Of a DNA stretch of 64,000 bases, positions 1-7,685 are shown in pieces. This DNA comes from JAKAGZ01 sp963748105 (GTDB lineage Bacteria; Bacteroidota; Ignavibacteria; Ignavibacteriales; Ignavibacteriaceae): positions 434,001-498,000 of the forward strand of contig CAVVHP010000011.1 in assembly GCA_963748105.1 (NCBI GenBank). Reading direction: 5' to 3'. The notes beneath the pieces are model-generated. The model searched no databases. It saw only the letters and a list, made by a program, of their open reading frames with translations, and had not been told where the DNA came from. The first letter of the stretch is position 1, and each line of letters begins with the position of its first letter. A program made the translations under genes and the position numbers.

Positions 1-529
1 TTCTTAAGGAACTTATCCATTTCCAGCCTTTCGCAGTAGTTACCTTAACAAGATAGCCTTTCATTTCAATCAAACTTCCTTTATATACTTTATCGAATCC
101 ATCTTCAACATTCTCATCTTTAGGGATAATATGAACATTTGCACTATTTGATATAATTTCATCCCTCGGAATTGGTAGCTTATCAGATTGCCAAAAATAC
201 CATCTGTCTCTTTGGGATATATCTATATTATCAATCACGCTCTGATCGGACATTGAGCCCCAACCAAGAGCCAGATCAAATGGTGATAATTCACTTTCTT
301 TCCCGAGGGAAAAATTATTACGACTCAATACTCTTGCCTTGATATCATATTCGGCAAGCGCTTCAACTGTAAATTCTCCCTTAGTCCAATTCTTCTTTAT
401 CACTAGGTTTGTCTGCTTTGGAGGAAAAGGTGCAGTTACTCCTGGAGGATATGTGATTATTGTTTCGGGATAAAAAAAATAAACAAGAGCAATTGCAAAA
501 ATTGCTAAAGTTACTAATAATTTTTTCAT
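1..529 (-). CDS. Partial conserved hypothetical protein, N-terminally anchored
   Basis: The reading frame starts at ATG 529 and stays open to the window edge, giving 176 residues without the C-terminus. It begins with a hydrophobic N-terminus (residues 4-20) that can be a signal anchor. Conserved-looking blocks follow: LSPFDLALGWGSMSD near residue 80, SQRDRWYFW near 105, IPRDEI and NSANVHIIP near 120-135, and KGWKWISSLR at the edge. I recall a widespread family of uncharacterised proteins with the same order of motifs (ALGWG...SANxHxIP...W.SSL), but no function is known to me. The missing end lies upstream of base 1. The identification as a real gene is firm; the function is unknown. Confidence 0.7.
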   Translation of the reverse strand, partial: MKKLLVTLAIFAIALVYFFYPETIITYPPGVTAPFPPKQTNLVIKKNWTKGEFTVEALAEYDIKARVLSRNNFSLGKESELSPFDLALGWGSMSDQSVIDNIDISQRDRWYFWQSDKLPIPRDEIISNSANVHIIPKDENVEDGFDKVYKGSLIEMKGYLVKVTTAKGWKWISSLR

Positions 530-590
530 ACTAAAGAAACCTGGTAACTTGAAAATTCAGAACTGTCTAATACTCTAATGTCATCCTTAG

Positions 591-810
591 GTTTTATCCA
601 AAGTTAACGATATAAGTAATCTGGATAAATTTATCCTATTCATAGGAGAATCACAAATGATTCGAATTTTACGTTACTGTGGCAGGGCTGTTGATGTTGT
701 CCCATATCCTATAGACTGGAATGATAATGTGTAAATAATTATAGGGAAAGTGGGATTTAATTGAAAAACGTATGAATATCTTGATGGGTTTGTAATTGCA
801 TAGGACTGTA
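591..810 (+). pseudogene. Remnant of M15-type peptidoglycan peptidase, N-terminal part
   Basis: The frame of the small ATG at 657 is open from 591 to a stop at 732-734. It reads GESQ..., then CGRAVDVVPYPIDWND, which resembles the zinc-binding core of phage-type L-alanyl-D-glutamate peptidases (family M15, usual pattern SxxLTGxAVDLxPY...DW.D). After the stop the same frame continues with YEYLDGFVIA followed by another stop, resembling the next helix of that family. The catalytic context is broken by stops and there is no full-length frame. A piece matching the C-terminus of the same family lies at 1371-1475. This is inferred from motif memory, without a search. Confidence 0.4.
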
Positions 811-884
811 TCTACTTAATGTATATTTTGCAAAAAAAGGAGTGCATATAGTAGAAGCCTTTAATCTATTATACAAGAATCAAT

Positions 885-1292
885 ATGAAATATGAAGTCA
901 ATTTTATAGCTGATAAAAAGCTGGTAATTATTAAAAATATGGGCGGGCTAAATTTCGCAAAAGCCAATCAATATTCTATTGAAGCCAGAAAACTTGCTGA
1001 CCTAAATAATTGTAATAAATATTTATTCGACCATACAGATACCGCATTTGAGTTTGGTACATATAGATTACATACAGATGGTGCTGCGTTGGAAAATTTT
1101 GGATTCAAAAACTCGGATCGTGTAGCTATTATAATTTCGAGTGAAAGCGACAGGCATTTATTAAATAATAATAAAGTCTTTAACTCAGCTAAATGGTGCA
1201 AATTAAAATATTTTGATTTTTTTAAAGAAGCAGAAAACTGGCTTGCTAAAGATAATGATGACGATTCCGACGAAGAGGTTCTGAAAAAATAA
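885..1292 (+). CDS. Small STAS/SpoIIAA-like hypothetical protein
   Basis: This encodes a 135-residue soluble protein starting at ATG 885. The opening MKYEVNFIADKKLVIIKNMG and the later NKYLFDHTDT block resemble small SpoIIAA/STAS-fold proteins of unknown role that share an LFDxR/T-like strand at the centre. There is no signal peptide or membrane segment. The C-terminus is acidic (KDNDDDSDEE). No clear ribosome-binding site is visible before the ATG. The gene sits between two scraps that look like one decayed M15 peptidase, so it may have arrived by insertion. The fold assignment is tentative. Confidence 0.6.
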   Translation: MKYEVNFIADKKLVIIKNMGGLNFAKANQYSIEARKLADLNNCNKYLFDHTDTAFEFGTYRLHTDGAALENFGFKNSDRVAIIISSESDRHLLNNNKVFNSAKWCKLKYFDFFKEAENWLAKDNDDDSDEEVLKK

Positions 1293-1370
1293 AGCCCCAA
1301 TAGTGAAAGTATAACCTGGTTAACTGGGGAACGGGAATTTTGAACCCGCATAAATTAAACAATTTACGGG

Positions 1371-1475
1371 TCAAGTTTGAAGGACCAGAATTTTTATGAT
1401 CTACCACACATCGAGGTGAGGGAGTATTTTGTCAGGTTAAGTGGTTGGCGTATAGCAGAACAGTTTGGAGAATAA
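1371..1475 (+). pseudogene. Remnant of M15-type peptidase, C-terminal part
   Basis: A short open stretch reads LKDQNFYDLPHIEV before a stop at 1473-1475. Phage-type M15 peptidases typically end in a DxxFxDLPHFEL-like motif in which the His is a zinc ligand, so this fits the missing end of the fragment at 591-810. It has no start codon or ribosome-binding site of its own. The two fragments are about 570 bp apart, whereas an intact enzyme would need roughly 150 bp between these motifs. The extra length corresponds to the gene at 885-1292 and its flanks. Low-to-moderate confidence. Confidence 0.35.
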
Positions 1476-1563
1476 AAAGTTAGGAGGCTTATTAAATGCT
1501 AAACTGTTTCATATAATTAAATTAATTCATTAAATTCAACGACAATCATAATTCATTATATAT

Positions 1564-2121
1564 ATGGATTTAGAGAAGGAATTACTTAAAATAAAGCAAG
1601 GATTCATAGAATCTGTAAAGACTCAAAATCAGGTAATATCTGATTTTCATGTCTTATATGATTCTATAAATGAAGAGCTGAATAAATTAACTAAGGGGAA
1701 AAATGAAAAAATTTACCCACTAAGCACTAGTGGGGCAGATATAGTTACCTTAGAAATAAAAAATTTTAATAACACACTGTATGCGCTGATTACAAATAGC
1801 AAGTATTTAAAAGAAATATTTAAAGAAGCATTTTTTAAAGGGAATTATTCATTCATACTAACAACCGGCGCAATAATATTAAATTCTGATGTCCCTAAGA
1901 ATATTAAAAATGATGTCGAAGGGATCTACCTATCAGTCTTGGAACTAACTAATGTTGGTGATATCGAAAAGGAACTTAAAGAACTTACGCGATTAAAAAT
2001 TATAGTATCGAATTACTTAATAGCCGCTAAAGAGGGAATTGAGAATTGGTTTGAAATAGCAAAAGAAAATGAGACAGCATTAAGAAGTATATATAAAGTT
2101 GTAGAGCCACTGAAAAAATAA
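1564..2121 (+). CDS. Hypothetical helical protein
   Basis: This is a 185-residue, lysine- and glutamate-rich protein starting at ATG 1564. It is predicted by eye to be mostly alpha-helical, with no signal peptide, no cysteine motif and no transmembrane segment. I do not recognise the family. The leader is very AT-rich and has no clear Shine-Dalgarno sequence. Like its neighbour at 885-1292 it stands alone on the plus strand in a region of scraps, which suggests accessory DNA. Confidence 0.55.
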   Translation: MDLEKELLKIKQGFIESVKTQNQVISDFHVLYDSINEELNKLTKGKNEKIYPLSTSGADIVTLEIKNFNNTLYALITNSKYLKEIFKEAFFKGNYSFILTTGAIILNSDVPKNIKNDVEGIYLSVLELTNVGDIEKELKELTRLKIIVSNYLIAAKEGIENWFEIAKENETALRSIYKVVEPLKK

Positions 2122-2203
2122 AACAATGTGAATATTAACTGGAAAATAAGTAATAACGGTATTAAGAGATTCAAGGTAGTGCGTTTAGTGTATTTAATTA
2201 AGG

Positions 2204-2338
2204 TCACAGATTCATTCGCCTACGATACATCTTGAAGTAGAACTCAATTATTTTATTCTCTTCCGGAGATAATTCATTATAACTTTTATTGTAGACAAGG
2301 CTATCTACATAGGAATACGGTTTACCAAAAGCAGTTGC
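2204..2338 (-). other. Coding-like remnant, unidentified
   Basis: Most of the 2122-2437 gap has no gene. On the minus strand a 44-codon stretch is open from 2338 to the stop at 2206-2204. It reads like real protein, with LSPEENKIIEFYFKMYRRR near its end, but it has no ATG/GTG/TTG start in a sensible place and no ribosome-binding site. It may be the tail of a decayed gene. I could not assign a family, and chance openness in AT-rich DNA is possible. Confidence 0.2.
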
Positions 2339-2437
2339 TCAGCATTATAAATCAGTAAGTTAGGAGTGGTTGGTATAGTAAATGGCATAGTTGGAGTCGA
2401 AGCCCTGTGTCAATTTAGGTCAGTTCACATTTCTGAA

Positions 2438-2476
2438 TAAAAAAAAGATGCGGGATCATTTGATTTCCGCATCTTT
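2438..2476 (-). terminator. Rho-independent terminator after tRNA-Lys
   Basis: Inverted repeat arms AAAGATGCGG (2444-2453) and CCGCATCTTT (2467-2476) are followed, reading the minus strand, by a run of T. It lies three bases beyond the 3' end of the tRNA and would end its transcript. Confidence 0.8.
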
Positions 2477-2478
2477 AG

Positions 2479-2551
2479 TGCACCCTACCGGGCTCGAACC
2501 GGTGACCTGCTGATTAAGAGTCAGATGCTCTACCAACTGAGCTAAGGGTGC
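2479..2551 (-). tRNA. tRNA-Lys (anticodon CTT)
   Basis: Read on the minus strand this is a 73-base cloverleaf. The acceptor stem GCACCCT (2551-2545) pairs with AGGGTGC (2486-2480), the D-loop carries AGTTGGTAGAGC, the anticodon loop is CTCTTAA with anticodon CTT, and the T-loop contains GGTTCGAGCC. The discriminator base is A and CCA is not encoded. A terminator follows directly, so it appears to be a single-gene transcript. Confidence 0.95.
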
Positions 2552-2681
2552 GATGCAAAATTACGGAATTTCACCTCTCTTTCAAAGCTGGTTTGTCTCT
2601 TTTCAGGCTAAATATTCATATTTCCATGGTTATTATTGATTATTTTGTGGGAGCTATTTTAATAATTTAAGGTGAAGATAT

Positions 2682-2960
2682 TTGGGCAATTTTATAGGTT
2701 TTTTAGCCGCTGTTTGTACAACAGCTTCATTTATTCCACAGGCGTTTAAGGTTTTTAAAACAAAAAAAGTTAATGATATATCCTTGGGGATGTTTTTGCT
2801 CATGTCTGTGGGCGTAGCTTTGTGGGATGTTTACGGATTTATAATCGGGGCTTTGCCAGTTATTGTTGCAAATACAATTACTCTCGTGCTATCAATTTAT
2901 ATTCTGATTATGAAGCTAAAATTAAATCATAAACAATCATATTCAGACAGCTTGTTATAA
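2682..2960 (+). CDS. SemiSWEET / PQ-loop sugar transporter family protein
   Basis: This 92-residue membrane protein has three predicted transmembrane helices, the size of one SWEET triple-helix bundle that works as a dimer in the inner membrane. It shows the family's hallmarks: FIPQAFKVFKTK (the PQ motif near residues 18-30), the DISLGMFLL stretch after it, and GVALWDVYGF in helix 2. Family members move small sugars; the substrate here is unknown. The start is TTG at 2682, supported by AAGGTGA at 2669-2675 with six bases of spacing. It appears monocistronic, with the next plus-strand gene having its own promoter. Confidence 0.85.
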   Translation: MGNFIGFLAAVCTTASFIPQAFKVFKTKKVNDISLGMFLLMSVGVALWDVYGFIIGALPVIVANTITLVLSIYILIMKLKLNHKQSYSDSLL

Positions 2961-2991
2961 TAATCAGAAAAATTATTATTTCACAAGGCTA

Positions 2992-3022
2992 TTGGAAATC
3001 ATACTATTATTAGATAAGTTTG
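2992..3022 (+). promoter_or_regulatory. Promoter of the outer-membrane protein gene at 3073
   Basis: TTG at 2992-2994 is followed after exactly 20 bases by TAAGTTTG (3015-3022), matching the Bacteroidetes-type -33/-7 promoter (TTTG and TAnnTTTG). The start site would fall near 3029, leaving a leader of about 44 bases before ATG 3073. This argues against translation starting earlier in that frame. Confidence 0.6.
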
Positions 3023-3072
3023 GTATAAGGTACTGGATCACAAAATCATTTTTTATAAAAGTCGGGGGAGTT

Positions 3073-3645
3073 ATGAAAAAAGTTTTGGCAATAGTAACTA
3101 TCATTTTTCTGGTCCTTTTCATTTCGGCCTGCAATGTTCACGCTCAATATGCTAAAAAAAATATAATTGAATTAGGCGGATCTATATCTTATTCTAGCAC
3201 TACCGCAGTTGCAAATGGTACTACAGCAAGTGAATCAACGTCGCTATTTCTGTTTCAACCGTATGCAAATTATTTCATTTTTGATGGCTTTTCAGTTGCA
3301 TTGAGCCCTGGCATAACTGTTATTAGTCCTGCCGGCGCAACAGAATCAACCAAAGGTTATGCAATATTCCTTGTTCCGGGTTATACGTTCGATATGAAAA
3401 GTAATTTGTTTCCATATGCTCAGGCTATGGTAGGATATACTGCTCTAAAACAGGCAGGTACAGATTTAAGCGGTATTAGCTTCGGAGCACAAGCCGGGGT
3501 TAAAATGATTGTCGGCAACAGCGGTGCCATTAGTTTTGGTTTATCTTACATATTAGCGAATTTAAGCCCGAGCGGTGCAAGCAGCAGAAGCGGGTATAAT
3601 AGCTTCGCTTTCACCATGGGTTATTCCATCTTTTTTAAGAAATAA
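3073..3645 (+). CDS. Small outer-membrane beta-barrel protein
   Basis: This encodes 190 residues from ATG 3073, preceded by GGGGGAG. The N-terminus is a signal sequence (MKKVLAIVTIIFLVLFISAC...VHAQ). It fits either signal peptidase I cleavage after VHA or lipoprotein processing at the cysteine (ISAC). The rest alternates short hydrophobic and polar strands rich in G, S, T and Y and ends in an aromatic strand (FAFTMGYSIFFKK), as in eight-stranded OmpX/OmpW-like barrels. No specific family is recognised. An earlier in-frame TTG at 2992 is rejected because it lies in the promoter. A terminator follows at 3718-3767. Confidence 0.7.
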   Translation: MKKVLAIVTIIFLVLFISACNVHAQYAKKNIIELGGSISYSSTTAVANGTTASESTSLFLFQPYANYFIFDGFSVALSPGITVISPAGATESTKGYAIFLVPGYTFDMKSNLFPYAQAMVGYTALKQAGTDLSGISFGAQAGVKMIVGNSGAISFGLSYILANLSPSGASSRSGYNSFAFTMGYSIFFKK

Positions 3646-3717
3646 CGGGATAAATTCAACTGCTAATTTAAGAGCAAATTAAGCAGCAAGATTTTTATTC
3701 AGAATTTAATAATGAAA

Positions 3718-3767
3718 CCGGCAGTGATGTTGATAAATTTATCCTCGTCTCTGCCGTTTTTTTTTAT
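3718..3767 (+). terminator. Terminator after the outer-membrane protein gene
   Basis: CGGCAG (3719-3724) pairs with CTGCCG (3751-3756) and is followed by a run of nine T and further T-rich sequence. It separates the plus-strand gene from the convergent minus-strand operon ending at 3764. Confidence 0.7.
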
Positions 3768-4510
3768 TTTTTTAGTGCGGCTTTTGTAAACCGGGATTTG
3801 TCTATATCAATGTGTAATTTTAGAGAATCGATGATATACTCAGTACCATCCCCGTTCTGCATCAGATCATTATATAGAATTCTTTTGGGATACCAACGGT
3901 TTTCAATCGGGGCTACCTCAAGCAACTCACTCCTTTTTAGTGGTTTACCGCTTTTTGCATATCTTTCCTCTTTTAATGGGAGCCATCTTTCTTTATCAAC
4001 CCAAAGTTTCCTGCTGTAATATGTAATATTTTCGTGTTTCCCTCTAAGTTCAACTATATAACAATCTCTGCCATTTATATTTTCAGAACCTGTTACCTTT
4101 GCATTATAAATGTCTCTCAATTTTCTGTTTTCTGTAATGTCTTCATATGAGAGATCAGAACCCATTACCGATTGTCTTAGTAAATGTCCGGAGATAGTAA
4201 TTATTCTGTCAGTCGGCTCAGGGAAATAAAGCCAGACCTGTTCTTTTAATTTTAGCATCTTTTTCCCGCGCTCCCGCGCCGGGTCAGTATATTCAACAAA
4301 AGCTTTATTTTTACCATCCACCCAGGTTTTAGATTTAATTGAACGCGTGCCGCTTCTTCCATGTATTATCATGGTTGTAAAACTGATGGCTTTGTCCAGA
4401 ACCAGGTTTTTATCAATTTGCTTCAGTACTTCTAAGCCTGAGGGAACCTGGGCAAATCCATTGATTATGAATGCAATAATAAAAACTGAGACGGCCAGTA
4501 TTTTTTTCAT
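3764..4510 (-). CDS. LolA-like outer-membrane lipoprotein-sorting protein
   Basis: This 248-residue periplasmic protein has a clear signal peptide (cleavage near residue 20, after GFA). The body matches the LolA-like 'outer membrane lipoprotein-sorting' family: strands such as KTWVDGKNKAFVEYTDP, then QVWLYFPEPTDRIITISG, GSDLSYEDI, and a C-terminal RKLWVDKERWLPLK. Members have an open beta-barrel that carries a lipidated or hydrophobic cargo across the periplasm. It is the last gene of a minus-strand set: its ATG overlaps the permease stop by four bases (ATGA) and GGAGG lies just before it. The pairing with an FtsX-type permease is what LolA has in the Lol pathway, so this is probably the carrier of that exporter. 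Confidence 0.8.
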   Translation of the reverse strand: MKKILAVSVFIIAFIINGFAQVPSGLEVLKQIDKNLVLDKAISFTTMIIHGRSGTRSIKSKTWVDGKNKAFVEYTDPARERGKKMLKLKEQVWLYFPEPTDRIITISGHLLRQSVMGSDLSYEDITENRKLRDIYNAKVTGSENINGRDCYIVELRGKHENITYYSRKLWVDKERWLPLKEERYAKSGKPLKRSELLEVAPIENRWYPKRILYNDLMQNGDGTEYIIDSLKLHIDIDKSRFTKAALKK

Positions 4511-6951
4511 ACCTCCAGTTCCTTAAATAGAGAAGCGGTTTGTCTTTTGAAAATTTGAATACCTGAAAAAGTTGTACCGATTAAAGTTGCCAATAAACCC
4601 GGGATGAAACCTATATAGAAACTTGTGAAGTTTATGTTTGCCCGTAAGAGATTAGGCATCATTATAGAGGAATTTCTCAGTGTTTGACTTATATCAATCC
4701 CAAATTCCTGGAGGTAAAGGGCTATTGCCAGGCCCAGGGCAGTTCCTATCACTGAACCAATAAAGCCGATTACAAGTGATTCGTACAACATGGATTTATA
4801 AATTCTATCTTTTGCTTCACCAAGTGCCAAACGCATTCCAACTTCGCCATATCGCCTGATTCCTGACATTAGCCCGGAATTTATCAAAACTATGGACATT
4901 GCAATCAGAAAAATACATACTATAAGCAGTCCAATGATATGTAAATATTGCAGGTATTCTCTCAGCCCGTTTTGATCGCCGAGTGTTAACATCATGGGTG
5001 AAAATTGATCATCCGATTTTATAAACTGCTTGTTAAAATTATTTTTTATTTCTGTAGCTTCATCTGGAAGGTAGAATTTGTTTTTATTAAATCCCAAAAT
5101 TTCTGTCGCGTCATCGTGCATTTCCAGAGCATATTGTAAATCTGAGATATCGGCAATCATTGCTCCGCGATCCATGGCTGTCATTCCAAAATTTACTGTA
5201 CCGCAAACGATAAAATTTTGTACTGCAATAGAGCCGCCCGAATTCGTTGAAAGTAGAGTAACAGGCTTGCCAATACTAACTCCCATTTTTTTTGCAAGTT
5301 CTTCTCCAATAATAATTTCTCCCGGATTTTCAGGAATGTGTCCTCTTACTACTGATTTATCCAGGTTAAGTCTTTCTTTCTCATTAGAGTTTTTGCTAAG
5401 TAGATTCACTGCCAGTCCGAAAACAGAATTTTGTGATTTCGTTTCACCATTTTCATCAGGTTGGTCCAGTAGTCCGACAAATCTTATTCTGGGCGTCCAT
5501 TCATATTCGGGATATTTACTATTAAGGGACTGAATAATTTTTTCTATACCTGCAAGAGCCAGGTCATTAGGCATCCGGCTTGCGGATTTATTGTAAGCAC
5601 GTGTCATTACTTTTAGGTGTCCTGTTTCAAACCGGGCATTAGAATTAACCATGTCATTCAATTCCCCGTTAATAAAAGAATAAACAACAGTAGTTAACAG
5701 GACACCGAAGGAAACGACAATAACCGGGAACAGACTTCTGTGATGATCTCTTAGCATACCTTTGATTAAAAACCATATCATGATTATTTTCCCCTTTAAA
5801 GCATCAGTTGGTTTCAGTTTTGCTATTCTACGCGTGGGAAGGAAAGTGACAACAATTACTGAGATAAAAAGTATGAGTCCAGTCAAAAGATAAATGTCGA
5901 GTCCATATTTTGGATATAAAGTTAGTCCGATTGCAAATTGAGATTGTTGTATCATCTGCGGCAGAACTATGCCTTTTTCTTTCAGGAAATAGAAAAGGGG
6001 AAGACCGTAAACAGAGCCGACGATAAAAGCTAATATACCTGTAATGCAACCTTCAAGAGCAAATAAAATTATTATACTCCATTTTGTCATTCCAAGAGCC
6101 ATAAGAGTTCCAATTTCTTTATGTCGTTTGAAGATTGAAAGAACCTGTGTATCGAATACTGCAAGAAGCGCTATTCCGATAAGCATGATGTACAATAAAC
6201 TGGAGTATATTTTCCTTCTTTCGACGTTTTCATTAAGGTCCTTTAAAAGAAAATTTTGATCCTTAAATATCCAGTACCGGCTATTTGTATGAATACTGTT
6301 TTTATCTTTATTAACAATAATTATAGTTGCCTGATCGGGAGCCTGAATCATATTTTGCAGCCTGTCCAGCGGAACCCATATCTGATTCCTGTCAATTAAT
6401 GGTGCTAAAATATCAATAACTTTTACAATTTTTATGTCTCCTGCATCATAAGTCCCTTTAACATTCCGCCACCTCGCGCTGAAATAATCACCTTCCTGCA
6501 AGCCAGTGCTTTTGGCCATTCTTGAACCTATAAACCCGGGTATTGAGGTATTGTCACTATTTCCTTTCAGAACTGAAGACGGAAGGTTTACAGTCTTTTG
6601 ATCTGGGTCAATACCTTTGAGACGAACAGACTGTATAAGATTTCTTGGAAATATTGATGCCGAAACAATTAAAACAGCCGAAGCATTTCTTTCCCTTATT
6701 TCTTTTTGTAATTCAGCCGGAATTTCCGAATGTGATATTTCCAGTGAAAAAGGGTCATAGTTTTTTTGCCAGAATTGTCCGCCCCCTACATGGGAATCGA
6801 TTTCCGCATCTCTTATCTGATGTGACATTCCATCATAAATGCCTTCTGTCAAAATAATAGCTACAAATACAAAGGATAGAACCAACACATTTAACCATGT
6901 TCTTAATCCGGCATGAGTAATATTTCTAATGGCTAATTTTAATAAAAACAT
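4507..6951 (-). CDS. Fused double FtsX/LolC-LolE-type ABC permease
   Basis: This inner-membrane protein of 814 residues contains two complete FtsX-type halves. The first has one N-terminal helix (residues 15-35), a large periplasmic domain, then three helices (about 245-385). A second start-like segment near residue 393 (IWFLIKGMLRDHHRS) opens the second half, with a helix at 410-430, another periplasmic domain, and three helices at about 680-800. LolC and LolE are normally two separate chains; here both are in one polypeptide. The conserved cytoplasmic loops (FKRHKEIGTLMALGMTKW and RRYGEVGMRLALGEAKDR) contact the ATPase. The ATPase gene ends 15 bases upstream and the LolA-like gene overlaps by four, so all three should work together. 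Confidence 0.85.
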   Translation of the reverse strand: MFLLKLAIRNITHAGLRTWLNVLVLSFVFVAIILTEGIYDGMSHQIRDAEIDSHVGGGQFWQKNYDPFSLEISHSEIPAELQKEIRERNASAVLIVSASIFPRNLIQSVRLKGIDPDQKTVNLPSSVLKGNSDNTSIPGFIGSRMAKSTGLQEGDYFSARWRNVKGTYDAGDIKIVKVIDILAPLIDRNQIWVPLDRLQNMIQAPDQATIIIVNKDKNSIHTNSRYWIFKDQNFLLKDLNENVERRKIYSSLLYIMLIGIALLAVFDTQVLSIFKRHKEIGTLMALGMTKWSIIILFALEGCITGILAFIVGSVYGLPLFYFLKEKGIVLPQMIQQSQFAIGLTLYPKYGLDIYLLTGLILFISVIVVTFLPTRRIAKLKPTDALKGKIIMIWFLIKGMLRDHHRSLFPVIVVSFGVLLTTVVYSFINGELNDMVNSNARFETGHLKVMTRAYNKSASRMPNDLALAGIEKIIQSLNSKYPEYEWTPRIRFVGLLDQPDENGETKSQNSVFGLAVNLLSKNSNEKERLNLDKSVVRGHIPENPGEIIIGEELAKKMGVSIGKPVTLLSTNSGGSIAVQNFIVCGTVNFGMTAMDRGAMIADISDLQYALEMHDDATEILGFNKNKFYLPDEATEIKNNFNKQFIKSDDQFSPMMLTLGDQNGLREYLQYLHIIGLLIVCIFLIAMSIVLINSGLMSGIRRYGEVGMRLALGEAKDRIYKSMLYESLVIGFIGSVIGTALGLAIALYLQEFGIDISQTLRNSSIMMPNLLRANINFTSFYIGFIPGLLATLIGTTFSGIQIFKRQTASLFKELEV

Positions 6952-6966
6952 AATAACTTCCGGCTC

Positions 6967-7662
6967 TTAGTTCAGATTGACATCATCAACAACTTTTCCA
7001 TCTTTAAGCATTACTTTTCTGCGCAGGTATCCAATGACCTTTTCATCATGAGTAGCAAATATAAATGTCGTTTTCAGTTCCTGGTTTAATTTCCGCATAG
7101 TTTTAAGAATGTTATGTGAATTTGCTGAATCGAGATTGGCTGTAGGTTCATCAGCAATTACAATTTTAGGCAATTTTACCATTGCCCTTGCTACGGCAAC
7201 TCTCTGGCTTTCACCGCCTGATAACTGGTTTGGTCTTGAATATGCTTTATCTGACAAACCAACCCATTCCAAAGCTTTCATAACAGCTTCTTGCCTTTCG
7301 TTTTTATCTTTCTTTAAAAGCAGCAGCGGGAATTCCACATTTTCAAAAACGGTATATACAGGCAAAAGGTTATAAGTCTGGAAAATAAAACCGATAGATT
7401 CATTCCTGAGTTTTGCAGCTTCTTTATGACTTAATTCATTGATACTTTTTTCCATGACGAAAGCATTACCCCCGGTTGCATTATCTAAAGCTCCAATTAT
7501 ATTCAACAGGGTAGTTTTCCCCGAGCCACTCGGTCCAACAAACCCGCAGAATTCGCCTTCATTGATTGAAAGGGAAATATCATTAAGGGCTCTGAAATAA
7601 TTTTTGCCTGTTGGATAATCTTTGAAAAGTTTTTTTATTTCTATGATCCTAGAATCTTTCAT
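6967..7662 (-). CDS. ABC transporter ATPase, LolD/MacB type
   Basis: This cytoplasmic ATPase of 231 residues starts at ATG 7662, chosen because AAAGGA lies seven bases before it; a GTG at 7680 is the alternative. All motifs are intact: Walker A GPSGSGKTTL, Q-loop FIFQTYNLLP, signature LSGGESQRVAVARA, Walker B IVIADEPTANLD and the switch His in FATHDEKV. The long FQTYNLLPVYTVFENVEFPL stretch is typical of the LolD/MacB/FtsE class that drives FtsX-fold permeases. It lies directly ahead of the fused permease and just after the frameshifted beta-barrel gene. Confidence 0.9.
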   Translation of the reverse strand: MKDSRIIEIKKLFKDYPTGKNYFRALNDISLSINEGEFCGFVGPSGSGKTTLLNIIGALDNATGGNAFVMEKSINELSHKEAAKLRNESIGFIFQTYNLLPVYTVFENVEFPLLLLKKDKNERQEAVMKALEWVGLSDKAYSRPNQLSGGESQRVAVARAMVKLPKIVIADEPTANLDSANSHNILKTMRKLNQELKTTFIFATHDEKVIGYLRRKVMLKDGKVVDDVNLN

Positions 7663-7685
7663 AAAATATTCCTTTAGCACCAGGA

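Noticed and set aside
5078..5533. 151-codon plus-strand reading frame inside the permease gene
   Set aside because: Antisense to a conserved ABC permease, no ribosome-binding site, and composition mirrors the opposite-strand codons.
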